From NCBI RefSeq assembly GCF_029853695.1, contig NZ_CP122537.1, positions 2,253,501 to 2,317,500 of the forward strand: a stretch of DNA of 64,000 nt, written 5' to 3'. Within the stretch, counting starts at the first letter, position 1; the number at the start of each line of letters is the position of its first letter. Origin of the DNA: Jannaschia sp. GRR-S6-38 (GTDB lineage: Bacteria > Pseudomonadota > Alphaproteobacteria > Rhodobacterales > Rhodobacteraceae). Below, piece after piece: positions 18,159 to 25,780 of this stretch. A program made the translations under genes and the position numbers. Below the pieces are notes generated by a model that ran no database searches, had not been told where the DNA came from, and was given only the letters and a program-made list of their open reading frames with translations.

Positions 18159-18821
18159 ATGAGCCTGCGCATCAACCAGACCGTTCCCGATTTCGAGGCC
18201 GAGACCAGCGAAGGCCCGATCAAGTTCCACGACTGGATCGGCGACAGCTGGGCCATCCTGTTCAGCCATCCGAAGGACTTCACCCCCGTCTGCACCACCG
18301 AGTTCGGCGCCGTCGCCCAACTGGCCGACGAATGGGAGAAGCGCGGCGTGAAGGTGATCGGCATCTCGGTCGACGGGGTCGAGGACCACAAGAAGTGGAA
18401 AGCCGACATCGAGACCTTCGGCGGGGCCAAGGCCGGCTTTCCGATCATCGCCGATGAGGGACTTGAGGTGTCGAAGGCCTACGACATGCTGCCCGCCGAC
18501 GCCTACCTGCCCGACGGGCGCACGCCCAACGACACGGCGACGGTGCGGTCGGTCTACATCATCGGGCCGGACAAGCAGCTGAAGCTCTCCATGACCTACC
18601 CGATGAATGTGGGCCGCAACTTCGCCGAGATCCTGCGCGCCGTGGACGCGTTGCAGGCCGCCGCCAAGCACGGCATCGCGATGCCCGCCAATTGGGAACA
18701 GGGCCGCGACGTGGTGATCCCGGCCACCGTCTCGGACGCGGATGCCAAGGCGAAGTTCGGGGAGTTCACGACGCATTTCCCCTACCTGCGCATGACGAAG
18801 GACCCGTCCTCCGCCGCGTGA
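18159..18821 (+). CDS. 1-Cys peroxiredoxin (Prx6 type)
   Basis: A thiol peroxidase that reduces H2O2 and organic hydroperoxides. The 220-residue protein has the peroxidatic Cys45 in HPKDFTPVCTTEFG and the long C-terminal domain of the Prx6 class (LSMTYPMNVGRNF, then NWEQGRDVVI). No resolving Cys is visible. A strong AGAGGAGG lies upstream of the ATG. The 130-bp region before it has no clear promoter that I can name. It is monocistronic and faces a convergent kinase gene 16 bp away. Confidence 0.94.
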   Translation: MSLRINQTVPDFEAETSEGPIKFHDWIGDSWAILFSHPKDFTPVCTTEFGAVAQLADEWEKRGVKVIGISVDGVEDHKKWKADIETFGGAKAGFPIIADEGLEVSKAYDMLPADAYLPDGRTPNDTATVRSVYIIGPDKQLKLSMTYPMNVGRNFAEILRAVDALQAAAKHGIAMPANWEQGRDVVIPATVSDADAKAKFGEFTTHFPYLRMTKDPSSAA

Positions 18822-18837
18822 GCGCCCGGATCCGGCT

Positions 18838-19368
18838 TCAGCCGATCCATTCGACGATCCTGTCCGCCGCCTCCGCGGCGGTCAGGTCGGTCGTGTCGAG
18901 ACGCAGGACGCGGTCGCCGCCACGTGCGATGGGGTCCCGGTCGTAGCGGTCGGGACGCAGGAAGGTCCCGTCCATCGGCTTGCGTTTGCCCATCCGTTCC
19001 GGGGACCGGAGACGACGCTCGTTCTCGCTTTGCGCGCAGTCGAGGACGACGATGAGGTACGGCCCGCCGCGCGTCCGCGCCAAGCCTAGGACGGCGTCCC
19101 ATGCCGTCTGAGCCCGGTCCGAGTCGGTGAAGAGGCTGTCGGTCAGGATGACGGGTGTCGCCGGAGGCAGGTCGAGGATGCGGGCGAAGGCGATGGCGCG
19201 GATCTCCTCGAACGTCTGCTGACAGAGATCCGAGCCGATATCGGTCAAGGCGAATGCCACGTTGTAGAGGCTGTGATTGTCGAGAAGCCGCCCGCCGATC
19301 CGCTCGGCGACACGCCGTCCGATCGTGAGCTTGCCGACCCCTGGGCGGCCGTTCAGGTGGATGATCAT
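18838..19368 (-). CDS. P-loop kinase-like protein (AAA_18/shikimate-kinase-like)
   Basis: A 176-residue P-loop NTPase. IIHLNGRPGVGKLTIGRRVA near the N-terminus is the variant Walker A (GKLT) of small uncharacterised kinases related to adenylate and shikimate kinases. It is followed by a DNHSLYN substrate-side motif. The likely start is ATG at 19368, which leaves two residues before the beta-strand. An upstream start would add 14 residues that overlap the rpmJ terminator hairpin. The substrate is unknown, possibly a small metabolite or nucleoside. Confidence 0.8.
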   Translation of the reverse strand: MIIHLNGRPGVGKLTIGRRVAERIGGRLLDNHSLYNVAFALTDIGSDLCQQTFEEIRAIAFARILDLPPATPVILTDSLFTDSDRAQTAWDAVLGLARTRGGPYLIVVLDCAQSENERRLRSPERMGKRKPMDGTFLRPDRYDRDPIARGGDRVLRLDTTDLTAAEAADRIVEWIG

Positions 19369-19387
19369 GATCGACCCCGGTGCAACG

Positions 19388-19414
19388 AAAAAGGCCGCGC
19401 CTCGCGGCACGGCC
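19388..19414 (-). terminator. Rho-independent terminator of rpmJ
   Basis: Reading on the minus strand, a 9-bp stem (one G-U pair) with a GCGA tetraloop is followed directly by five T residues. It lies 24 bp beyond the rpmJ stop and upstream of the kinase start, so it should end the rpmJ transcript. Confidence 0.75.
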
Positions 19415-19438
19415 CTTCCGATCCTGCGCGCGATGGCT

Positions 19439-19564
19439 TCAGCCCTGTCGGGCCTTGAAGCGGCGCTGCGTCTTGTTGATCACATAGACCCGGCCCTTGC
19501 GGCGCACGACACGGCAGTCGCGGTGGCGGCTCTTGAGCGACCGGAGGGAATTGCGAACCTTCAT
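19439..19564 (-). CDS. rpmJ: 50S ribosomal protein L36, zinc-free type
   Basis: A 41-residue very basic protein beginning [17 protein letters not shown] and ending RRFKARQG, which is the alphaproteobacterial L36. Only one Cys remains of the C-C-C-H zinc ligand set, so this is the C-minus paralogue type. AGAGGAG precedes the ATG at 19564 at ideal spacing. A strong terminator lies downstream. It is shorter than the usual cut-off for predicted frames but is unmistakable. Confidence 0.95.
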   Translation of the reverse strand: MKVRNSLRSLKSRHRDCRVVRRKGRVYVINKTQRRFKARQG

Positions 19565-19604
19565 GTCCGGCTCCTCTGATGCGTGCGGGGGTGACGCCCC
19601 GGGT

Positions 19605-19625
19605 GAAAATCTGCCCCGTCGGGGC
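19605..19625 (-). terminator. Possible terminator after tRNA-Val
   Basis: On the minus strand a GCCCC/GGGGC stem with a three-base loop (19625-19613) is followed by AGATTTTC. The stem is short and the T tract is interrupted, so this is a moderate candidate for ending the tRNA-Val transcript before rpmJ. Confidence 0.4.
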
Positions 19626-19631
19626 GGTGGA

Positions 19632-19706
19632 TGGTGGGCGATACTGGGATCGAACCAGTGACCCCTTCGATGTCAACGAAGTGCTCTACCGCTGAGCTAA
19701 TCGCCC
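19632..19706 (-). tRNA. tRNA-Val (GAC)
   Basis: A 75-nt cloverleaf on the minus strand. The acceptor stem GGGCGAT pairs with ATCGCCC, followed by A and an encoded CCA. The D-stem is GCTC/GAGC. The anticodon stem CTTCG/CGAAG encloses the loop TTGACAT, giving anticodon GAC. The T-arm is ACTGG-TTCGATC-CCAGT. All stems pair fully. Confidence 0.96.
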
Positions 19707-19850
19707 CGTTGCGCCATGACGGAAAGGAACTCCCCGACGCCCCGGCGCATTGGTGCGCGGTGGATAGTGTCTTTCACACAAGCGTGCAAGGGGGCTTTCG
19801 ACCGAATTCCCGAGGCTCTATCCTCGCCGCAATCACAGCCGGATCCGCAC

Positions 19851-20708
19851 ATGTCCCGACCCCCATTCCGACTCGTTCGACCCGCGGTCCAGCGCGCGCC
19901 CGTCGTGGTGGCCAGCCCGCATTCCGGCCGCGTCTACGACTGGGAGTTCCTGACGGCCACCGTCCTCGACGCCGCGCGCATCCGGTCCTCCGAGGACGCC
20001 TTCGTCGACCTTCTGATGGACCGCGCGCCCGATCTTGGCATGGCGCTCCTGGCCGCCGAGATGCCGCGCGCCTTTCTCGATCTCAATCGCGCCCCCGACG
20101 AGCTGGACCCCGGCGTGATCCAGGGGCTGCCCCGCGGCGTGACGAACCCGCGCATCGCGTCGGGCCTGGGGGTGATCCCGCGGGTCGTGGCGCAGGGCCG
20201 AGCCATCTATTCGGGCAAGATCGACCGGGCCGAGGCGCAGGCGCGCATCGACCGCGTCTGGCATCCCTATCACGACCAGCTCGCCGCGCTGATGGGCGAG
20301 GCATCGGACCGGTTCGGCCGCGCGATCCTGCTCGACTGCCACTCCATGCCGCACGAGGCGATCGAATCCTCGGCCCCGCGCGGCCGCGCGCCCGAGATCG
20401 TGCTGGGCGACCGGTTCGGCGCGTCGGCCGGCGCCGAGCTGGTCGACCATCTGGAGTCGATCTTCGCCGAGCTGGGCTTCCGCGTCGCGCGCAACGCGCC
20501 CTTCGCCGGCGCCTACATCGCGCGGGCCTACGGCAAGCCGCAGACCGGGTGGCACGTCATCCAGATCGAGATCGACCGCGCGCTCTACATGGACGAGGCG
20601 GCGCTTCGCCCCTCGCCGGAATTCGACAACGTGAAGCGGCTGATGACCGAGGCGCTCTCGCGCTTCAGCGTCGCGACGCGCGGCGCGCAGGACCTCGCCG
20701 CCGAGTAG
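19851..20708 (+). CDS. N-formylglutamate amidohydrolase family protein
   Basis: A zinc hydrolase of the HutG/N-formylglutamate deformylase family, 285 residues, expected to release formate from N-formyl amino acids. Visible are the metal-site segments SPHSGRVYDWEF near residue 22 and LLDCHSMPHEA near residue 160. No hut genes are near, so a role in histidine breakdown is not supported by context, and it may act on other N-formyl compounds. The ATG at 19851 matches the family N-terminus. Upstream in-frame sequence overlaps the tRNA side and looks non-coding. Confidence 0.88.
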   Translation: MSRPPFRLVRPAVQRAPVVVASPHSGRVYDWEFLTATVLDAARIRSSEDAFVDLLMDRAPDLGMALLAAEMPRAFLDLNRAPDELDPGVIQGLPRGVTNPRIASGLGVIPRVVAQGRAIYSGKIDRAEAQARIDRVWHPYHDQLAALMGEASDRFGRAILLDCHSMPHEAIESSAPRGRAPEIVLGDRFGASAGAELVDHLESIFAELGFRVARNAPFAGAYIARAYGKPQTGWHVIQIEIDRALYMDEAALRPSPEFDNVKRLMTEALSRFSVATRGAQDLAAE

Positions 20709-20721
20709 CCCGCGCGGGGCG

Positions 20722-21975
20722 TCATCGCAGGGCCCGGCCCTTCTTGATCGCGTCGCTTCCGAATCGCGCCCGGATCGCGTCGGTGGCCCGTTCCGCCCCC
20801 GCGCGGCGGGACGCGCCCGGATCCAGCAGGTCGCCCGCCCGGTCGGCCATGTCCGCCGGAACCAGGTCCGAGATGCCCACCCCGATCAGCCGTGCCGAGC
20901 CGCGCCGGTAAAGAGCGTCGAACAGGCCCCGCGCCTCGCGGTAGATGCGGTCGGCCATCTGCGTGGGCTCGGACAGGGCGTGGCGGCGCGTGATGGTGGT
21001 GAAATCGGCGCGCTTCAGCTTCATCGTCACCACCCGGCCCGCGACGTTCTTGGCCTTCGCGCGGTCCGAGACCTGCTCGGCCAGGCGCCAGAGATGCCCG
21101 TCCAGGATATCCGGGTCGTCGGTGTTCTCGGAAAACGTCGTCTCCTTCGAGATCGACTTCACGGGGCGGTGGGCGCTGACGCGGCGGCGGTCCTGCCCGC
21201 GCGCCAGATGCCAGAGCCGGTCGCCCATCGACCCGAACCGGCGGCCGAGATCGGCGCGATCCCAACGGCGGAGATCGGCGATGGTCTCGATCCCCGCGCG
21301 TTTCAGCGCCTCCTGGCCGACCAGGCCCACGCCCCAGATGATGCCCACCGGTTTGTCGGCGAGGAAGCTCTCGGTCTCGGCCTTGCCGATCACCGAGAAG
21401 CCGCGCGGCTTGTCGAGATCCGAGGCGATCTTGGCCAGGAACTTGTTGTGGCTGAGGCCGATGGACCCGGTGATGCCCAGCTCGTCCTGCATCCGCCGGA
21501 CCAGCCCGGCCAGCATGACCGCGGGCGGCGCGCCGTGCAGCCGCGCCGTGCCGGTGAGATCGAGAAACGCCTCGTCCAGCGACAGTGGCTCGATGGCGGG
21601 GGTCAGCTCCTCCATCATCGCGCGCACCTGCCGGCTCACCTCGACATAGAGCGACATGCGCCCCTTGATGACCACCGCGTCGGGGCAGAGCTGCAGCGCC
21701 TTGAACATCGGCATGGCCGAGCGCACGCCCCGGATGCGCGCGACATAACAGCACGTCGAGACCACGCCGCGCCGCCCGCCGCCGATGATCACCGGCTTGT
21801 CGGCCAGTTCGGGCCGGTCGCGCTTTTCGACGGAGGCGTAGAAGGCGTCGCAGTCCATATGTGCTATGGACAGCTCGAAAAGCTCCGCATGCCGCGTGAC
21901 GCGGGGGCTGCCGCAGGTCGGGCAGCGGCGGGCCTCCTCGAAGGTCGCGAGGCAGTGGCGGCAAAGCGCGGGCAT
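20722..21975 (-). CDS. dinB: DNA polymerase IV (DinB) with N-terminal zinc ribbon
   Basis: Y-family translesion DNA polymerase, 417 residues. The palm motifs are MDCDAFYASVEKRD and LSLDEAFLDLTG, and the C-terminal little-finger domain follows. The N-terminus has an added Cys4 cluster (Cys5, Cys8, Cys18, Cys21) before the polymerase, a feature I associate with alphaproteobacterial DinB. The beta-clamp-binding end is not obvious. The start ATG at 21975 precedes the Cys cluster directly. The longer frame to 22086 would overlap the divergent small gene. No LexA box was identified upstream. Confidence 0.94.
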   Translation of the reverse strand: MPALCRHCLATFEEARRCPTCGSPRVTRHAELFELSIAHMDCDAFYASVEKRDRPELADKPVIIGGGRRGVVSTCCYVARIRGVRSAMPMFKALQLCPDAVVIKGRMSLYVEVSRQVRAMMEELTPAIEPLSLDEAFLDLTGTARLHGAPPAVMLAGLVRRMQDELGITGSIGLSHNKFLAKIASDLDKPRGFSVIGKAETESFLADKPVGIIWGVGLVGQEALKRAGIETIADLRRWDRADLGRRFGSMGDRLWHLARGQDRRRVSAHRPVKSISKETTFSENTDDPDILDGHLWRLAEQVSDRAKAKNVAGRVVTMKLKRADFTTITRRHALSEPTQMADRIYREARGLFDALYRRGSARLIGVGISDLVPADMADRAGDLLDPGASRRAGAERATDAIRARFGSDAIKKGRALR

Positions 21976-22007
21976 GGTCACAAATCTATGAGCGGCCGGG
22001 TCGGGAG

Positions 22008-22032
22008 GGAACCGTTCGCGGTGCCAGACATT
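22008..22032 (+). promoter_or_regulatory. Possible EcfG-like promoter for the small membrane protein cluster
   Basis: GGAAC (22008-22012), a 16-bp spacer and CATT (22029-22032), one mismatch from the CGTT -10. The geometry is right, with a leader of about 22 nt to the ATG at 22061. It is weaker than the exact elements elsewhere in the window. Confidence 0.35.
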
Positions 22033-22060
22033 GAGCAGCGTCCTTACCGAGGAAAACCAG

Positions 22061-22291
22061 ATGACGGATGTGACACAAGCGACCAAGACGCTGCGCGAAC
22101 CCGCAGCCCCCGCGGCCGCGGTTCGCGAGGCGGGCGCGTCCGCCTACTGGCTCTTGCTTGGGGCGGTTCTGGCCGCCGGCGCGACATGGTTCTACTTCAC
22201 CGGAGCCCCCGAAGGCGCCGTCGCCGAGACGAACGGCAGCCCGGTCGTCGCGGAGAAGGTGGCGGGCAAGGATCTCGACGCCGGTCACTGA
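22061..22291 (+). CDS. Small single-TM protein 1 of a four-gene cluster
   Basis: A 76-residue protein with a 35-residue N-terminal segment, one transmembrane helix (AYWLLLGAVLAAGATWFYFTG) and a short C-terminal tail. The start ATG at 22061 has GAGG 8 bp upstream, which is better supported than the ATG-less frame start at 22031. No family is recognised. It is the first of four consecutive genes of similar design on this strand. Confidence 0.65.
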   Translation: MTDVTQATKTLREPAAPAAAVREAGASAYWLLLGAVLAAGATWFYFTGAPEGAVAETNGSPVVAEKVAGKDLDAGH

Positions 22292-22302
22292 CGCGCGCCA
22301 AA

Positions 22303-22319
22303 GGCGGCGTTTCGCCGCC
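22303..22319 (+). terminator. GC-rich hairpin between small genes 1 and 2 (weak terminator candidate)
   Basis: A perfect 7-bp GGCGGCG/CGCCGCC stem with a TTT loop lies 12 bp after the first small gene. There is no T tract after it (CTGTCCC), so it may be an attenuator or an mRNA-stabilising hairpin and not a true terminator. Confidence 0.3.
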
Positions 22320-22396
22320 CTGTCCCGTGCGCGTGGAACCGCGGCGGGGGGCTTTCGGGTTTCCCCAGCGTATACGCAAAACCAGGAGGATATGTC

Positions 22397-22600
22397 ATGG
22401 CCGACGAACCTCGCCATGATGCGACACCGCCCTCGGGCTCGGCCCGCAGCGCCGTCGAGGTGCCGCGCAGCAGCGCGGGCCGCCGGATGTTGCTGACTGC
22501 GTTGGCCTTCGTAATCCTGCTCTTCGTCGTGTTCATGCTGATCCCGGGCGAGACGCCCGCCCCCGAGGAGGCCGCGCCCGCCGCGGAGACCGACCAATGA
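22397..22600 (+). CDS. Small single-TM protein 2 of the cluster
   Basis: A 67-residue protein with a hydrophilic N-terminus, one helix (MLLTALAFVILLFVVFMLIPG) and an acidic Ala/Pro/Glu tail. A strong AGGAGGA lies 6 bp before the ATG. A GGAAC with a degenerate CGGGTTT at promoter distance lies about 60 bp upstream but is not convincing. It overlaps the next small gene by ATGA, so the two are translationally coupled. Function unknown. Confidence 0.68.
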   Translation: MADEPRHDATPPSGSARSAVEVPRSSAGRRMLLTALAFVILLFVVFMLIPGETPAPEEAAPAAETDQ

Positions 22601-22839
22601 CCGTGACCGGAACCGAGAAGAAGCAAGGCAACGCGACGGGCCCAGCCCCCGGGCACGAGTCACTGACCCGCGACGACGTGGCGCCGAAATCGTCGCGCGC
22701 GCGGATCGGCCTTATCTTCCTGCTGGTCCTAGTCGTCACCATCCTCGGCTTCGCGATCTTCCTGGCCGACGAGGCGCCCGAGACGCCCGACGACGCGCCC
22801 GTCATCCTGAACGACGCGGGCGACGGCCTCGGGAACTGA
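22597..22839 (+). CDS. Small single-TM protein 3 of the cluster
   Basis: An 80-residue protein with a charged N-terminal half, one helix (IGLIFLLVLVVTILGFAIFLA) and an Asp/Glu-rich tail (DEAPETPDDAP). It starts inside the stop of gene 2 (ATGA). The design matches its neighbours: short cytoplasmic part, one helix, short acidic presumably periplasmic tail. Function unknown. Confidence 0.68.
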   Translation: MTVTGTEKKQGNATGPAPGHESLTRDDVAPKSSRARIGLIFLLVLVVTILGFAIFLADEAPETPDDAPVILNDAGDGLGN

Positions 22840-22861
22840 GCCGCCAAGACCACAACCAGAT

Positions 22862-22885
22862 GCCCGGCGCGCTTGGCGCGCGGGC
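22862..22885 (+). other. Strong hairpin just upstream of small gene 4
   Basis: GCCCG plus GCGCGC pairs with GCGCGC plus GGGC around a three-base loop, with one bulged G. It ends a few bases before the AAAGGA ribosome-binding site of the next gene, so it could restrict translation or protect mRNA. It is also consistent with ordinary GC-rich spacer. Confidence 0.4.
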
Positions 22886-22899
22886 CGAAAGGAATCGAC

Positions 22900-23112
22900 A
22901 TGACCCATGAACCGTCCGACGCACCCGTCCCCGATCAGAGCAAGACGAAATACTTCATCGGCCTGGCCGTCGCGATCGTCTTCGGCGGGCTGCTGGCCGT
23001 CTTCGTCCTGCCCAACCTCTTCATCCTGACGGATGAGGGCCCGGCGGCGGATACCGAATTCCAGATCACCGTGCCCGAAAGCGACGGGACCGGCCTGACG
23101 AGCGGCGACTGA
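22900..23112 (+). CDS. Small single-TM protein 4 of the cluster
   Basis: A 70-residue protein with one helix (YFIGLAVAIVFGGLLAVFVLP) and an acidic C-terminal tail. The start ATG at 22900 is preceded by GAAAGGA at good spacing. It ends 3 bp before the convergent pyrF stop. Function unknown. Similarity to genes 1-3 is in architecture and not in recognisable sequence. Confidence 0.67.
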   Translation: MTHEPSDAPVPDQSKTKYFIGLAVAIVFGGLLAVFVLPNLFILTDEGPAADTEFQITVPESDGTGLTSGD

Positions 23113-23115
23113 CGC

Positions 23116-23799
23116 TCAGCCCAATTCCGCCAGGATAGCCTGCGCCGCCGCGCGCGGATCGGGGGCCTGGTGCACGGGGCGCCCGACGACGATGTGATCC
23201 GCACCCGCCGCGATGGCCGCGGCGGGTGTTTCGGTGCGCTTCTGGTCGCCCCGGGCCGCACCGGCGGGCCGGACGCCCGGCGTAACGATCAGCTTGCCCG
23301 CCGCTTCCGGCAGGGCGCGGATCGCGGCCGCCTCGCGCGGCGAGGCGATCACGCCGTCGGCGCCGGCGACGAAGGCGCGGGCCGCGCGCTCGACCACCAG
23401 ATCCGCGACATCGCCCGGTCGGATCAGCGCCGCGTCGAGATCGGCGCGGTCGAGCGAGGTCAGGATGGTCACGGCGAGGATCTTCATGTCGCCCTTGGCC
23501 TGAGCGGCCGCGTCGACGACATGCGGGTCGCCGTGAACGGTCAGGAAATCCAGATCGAAGCGCGACAGCCCGCGGACCGCCGCCTCGACCGTCGCGCCGA
23601 TATCGAAGAGCTTCATGTCGAGGAAGATGCGCTTGCCGTGATCGTCCTTCAGCTCCCGCGCAAGCGCCAGCCCGCCCCCCGTGAGCATCCCCAGCCCGAT
23701 CTTGTAGAAGGAGACCGCGTCGCCCAGGCCCTCGGCCAGCTCGAGGCCGGACAGGGCATCGGGAACGTCGAGCGCGACGATCAGGCGGTCATCGGACAT
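23116..23799 (-). CDS. pyrF: Orotidine 5'-phosphate decarboxylase
   Basis: Decarboxylates OMP to UMP, the last step of de novo pyrimidine synthesis. The 227-residue TIM-barrel protein has the catalytic FLDMKLFDIG (the Lys-Asp charge network) near residue 60 and the phosphate-binding VTPGVRP and DHIVVGRPV loops near the C-terminus. It stands alone here. The 65-bp gap upstream to the small 63-aa gene holds an imperfect hairpin but no promoter I can name. Confidence 0.96.
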   Translation of the reverse strand: MSDDRLIVALDVPDALSGLELAEGLGDAVSFYKIGLGMLTGGGLALARELKDDHGKRIFLDMKLFDIGATVEAAVRGLSRFDLDFLTVHGDPHVVDAAAQAKGDMKILAVTILTSLDRADLDAALIRPGDVADLVVERAARAFVAGADGVIASPREAAAIRALPEAAGKLIVTPGVRPAGAARGDQKRTETPAAAIAAGADHIVVGRPVHQAPDPRAAAQAILAELG

Positions 23800-23864
23800 G
23801 AAAAAGGCCTCCGGAAGCGGTCCGCCCGGGGCCTATTGGAGGCGATTGCGCCTGTCCAGCGCCG

Positions 23865-24056
23865 TCAGGTCGCGTGGACCTGCCGCTTAAGCGCGCGAAC
23901 GGCCTGCGAATGGGTCCAGGACGGATCGCCCGGAACGGCGAGGCGGCGGCGGGTCAGCACCCCGTTCGCCTCGCGGCAGATCACGACGCCTTCGAAGCAG
24001 GCGTCGAGGACTTCGAAGCGGACGCCTTCGATGCGGATGATACGCGGTTCGGTCAT
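23865..24056 (-). CDS. Conserved-looking small protein of unknown function
   Basis: A 63-residue soluble protein (RIIRIEGVRFEVLDACF and so on) with alternating beta-strand pattern and a basic C-terminal helix (SQAVRALKRQ). The ATG at 24056 has GGGAG seven bases upstream. Further upstream codons in the frame look untranslated. It lies between pyrF and the EVE gene on the same strand. I do not recognise the family. Confidence 0.55.
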   Translation of the reverse strand: MTEPRIIRIEGVRFEVLDACFEGVVICREANGVLTRRRLAVPGDPSWTHSQAVRALKRQVHAT

Positions 24057-24096
24057 GGCAGGGCTCCCCGTTGCCCGAAGCATGGCTTGAGACCGA

Positions 24097-24549
24097 TTAA
24101 CGCAGCGTCAAAAGGATCGGTTTCACCCCTCCGGGTCGGTTTCGCCCAACGCGCAGATTCTGCTTCCATTCTTTTTCGCTCACGGGCTGGACCGACAGCC
24201 TGCTGTTGCGCACCAGGACCATGTCAGACAGCTCCGGATCGGCCTTGATCTCGGCCAGGGTGACCGGTCGCGCGAAGGGCGCGCGGGCCCGGATGTCGAC
24301 GCATTCCCAGCGGTCGTCCTCGGTCGTGCTGTCTGGATGCGCCTCGGCGCAGATCTCGACGATGCCGACCACCGCTTTCGCGTCCTGGCTGTGATAGAAG
24401 AAGCCTCGGTCGCCCACCGCCATCTCGCGCATGATGTTGCGCGCCTGGTAGTTGCGGACCCCGTCCCATTCCTCGCCGGCCGCGCCCTTCGCGACCTGGT
24501 CGTCCCAGGACCAGACGGAGGGTTCCGACTTGAAGAGCCAGTACCTCAC
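24097..24549 (-). CDS. EVE domain protein
   Basis: A 150-residue EVE-domain protein (PUA-like fold) of the family that includes human THYN1. It starts with RYWLFKSEPS, then WDGVRNYQARNIMREM and GDRGFFYHS, all family signatures. EVE domains are proposed to bind modified bases in DNA or RNA. A housekeeping role is likely but unproven. The GTG start at 24549 overlaps the YciI stop (GTGA), so it is coupled to that gene. Confidence 0.9.
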   Translation of the reverse strand: MRYWLFKSEPSVWSWDDQVAKGAAGEEWDGVRNYQARNIMREMAVGDRGFFYHSQDAKAVVGIVEICAEAHPDSTTEDDRWECVDIRARAPFARPVTLAEIKADPELSDMVLVRNSRLSVQPVSEKEWKQNLRVGRNRPGGVKPILLTLR

Positions 24550-24824
24550 GCGTCGATCACCCGGTTCCAGGCCTCGATCCGAACGTCTTCGAACAGGCCG
24601 GCCCGCGCGTAGGGATCGGCGGCGGCGAAGGCCTCGACATGGGCGCGGTCCCCGGTCTCGAAGATGATGAGTGAGCCGCACATCGCGCCCGTCGCGTCGA
24701 CGAAGGGCCCGGCCTGCCGCACATGCGGGTCGGCGCGCAGATGCGCCAAATGCGCCTCGCGATTGGCCGTGCGAACCTCCAGATGGTCCGGCTTGTCGGT
24801 GCAGATCAGCGCGTGCAGCATCAT
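24546..24824 (-). CDS. YciI family protein
   Basis: A 92-residue ferredoxin-like-fold protein of the YciI family. It carries the LICTDKPDHLEVR start, REAHLAHLRA and the CGSLIIFET core, with a conserved His-Asp arrangement. Family members are dehalogenase- or hydrolase-like, with no firm activity. It starts at ATGATG overlapping the gpsA stop and ends overlapping the EVE gene, so gpsA, yciI and EVE are one tight unit. Confidence 0.87.
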   Translation of the reverse strand: MMLHALICTDKPDHLEVRTANREAHLAHLRADPHVRQAGPFVDATGAMCGSLIIFETGDRAHVEAFAAADPYARAGLFEDVRIEAWNRVIDA

Positions 24825-25780
24825 TCTCGCCTCAGGTCTCGGGACAGCAGCTCCTCCATCGCATCCTTCACCGTGATCTCGCCCGCCACAAGCCCGGCGG
24901 TCGCGCGGGTGACGGGCAACTCGACGCCATGCGCCCGCCCGAGGTCGAGCGCCGCGCGCGCGGTGGCGACGCCCTCGGTCGTTTCCCGGGGCCATTCGCC
25001 CGCGCCGCCGATGGCGAGGCCCAGGGCGAAGTTGCGCGATTGCGGCGAGGCGCAGGTCAACGCGAGATCGCCCAGCCCGCTCAGCCCCATCAGCGTCTCG
25101 CGCCGGGCGCCGAGCGCCTCGGCCAGCCGCATCATCTCGGCCATGCCGCGGGTCATCAGCGCCGCGCGGGCCGAATCGCCCAGCCCCGCGCCGATGGCGG
25201 CGCCGCAGGCGATGGCGATCACGTTCTTCATTGCGCCGCCCAGCTCGACGCCTGCGACATCGGTGGCACGGTAGAGCCGCAGCGCGCGGGTGGAGAGCCG
25301 CGTCTGCAGCGCCGCCCCGATGGCGTCGTCGCTGCAGCCCAGCACCAGCGCGGTGGGCAGGCCGCGCGCGATATCTGCGGCGAAGCTGGGCCCGGACAGG
25401 ATCGCCGGCACCGTATCGGGCCAGGCCGCGGCGATCAGCGCCGTCGGCCCGCGCCCGGTCGCCAGGTCCACGCCCTTGCAGGCGGCGACCGTGTGGCGCG
25501 GCGTCAGGGCCAGCGCCGCCAGCACGCCGGTCAGCGTCTGCATCGGCACGGCCAGCAGGACCGTCTCGCAGTCCGACAGCGCGGCCGGATCGGCCGTGGG
25601 CGTGACCGGAGCCGGCAGGGGCGCGTCGGGCAGGCGCGGCAGAACGCGGCTCCGCGCGGCGTCCCCCATCACCATGGCGTCCCGGCCCCAGAGGGTCACC
25701 GCGGCGCCGGCCCGGCCCAGCGCGAACGCGAGGGCCGTGCCGAAGGCGCCGGCGCCGACGATGCCGATCGGCCCGCTCAC
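24821..25780 (-). CDS. gpsA: Glycerol-3-phosphate dehydrogenase [NAD(P)+]
   Basis: Makes sn-glycerol-3-phosphate from dihydroxyacetone phosphate for phospholipid synthesis. The 319-residue protein has the N-terminal [14 protein letters not shown]ossmann motif, VAACKGVD with a conserved Lys, the LSGPSFA motif and the [12 protein letters not shown] motif with the catalytic Lys. I chose GTG at 25780, which overlaps the tsaD stop (GTGA). The longer open frame runs through tsaD. The tsaD-gpsA-yciI order is common in Rhodobacterales. Confidence 0.95.
   Translation of the reverse strand: MSGPIGIVGAGAFGTALAFALGRAGAAVTLWGRDAMVMGDAARSRVLPRLPDAPLPAPVTPTADPAALSDCETVLLAVPMQTLTGVLAALALTPRHTVAACKGVDLATGRGPTALIAAAWPDTVPAILSGPSFAADIARGLPTALVLGCSDDAIGAALQTRLSTRALRLYRATDVAGVELGGAMKNVIAIACGAAIGAGLGDSARAALMTRGMAEMMRLAEALGARRETLMGLSGLGDLALTCASPQSRNFALGLAIGGAGEWPRETTEGVATARAALDLGRAHGVELPVTRATAGLVAGEITVKDAMEELLSRDLRRE

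Noticed and set aside
19726..19751. GGAAC-N17-CATT upstream of the N-formylglutamate amidohydrolase gene
   Set aside because: Mismatch in the -10, wrong distance (leader about 90 nt) and it sits beside the tRNA-Val. Not supported.
22335..22362. GGAAC with CGGGTTT at promoter distance before small gene 2
   Set aside because: The -10 has an extra G and matches neither CGTT nor CGGTT. The gene is probably transcribed from further upstream.
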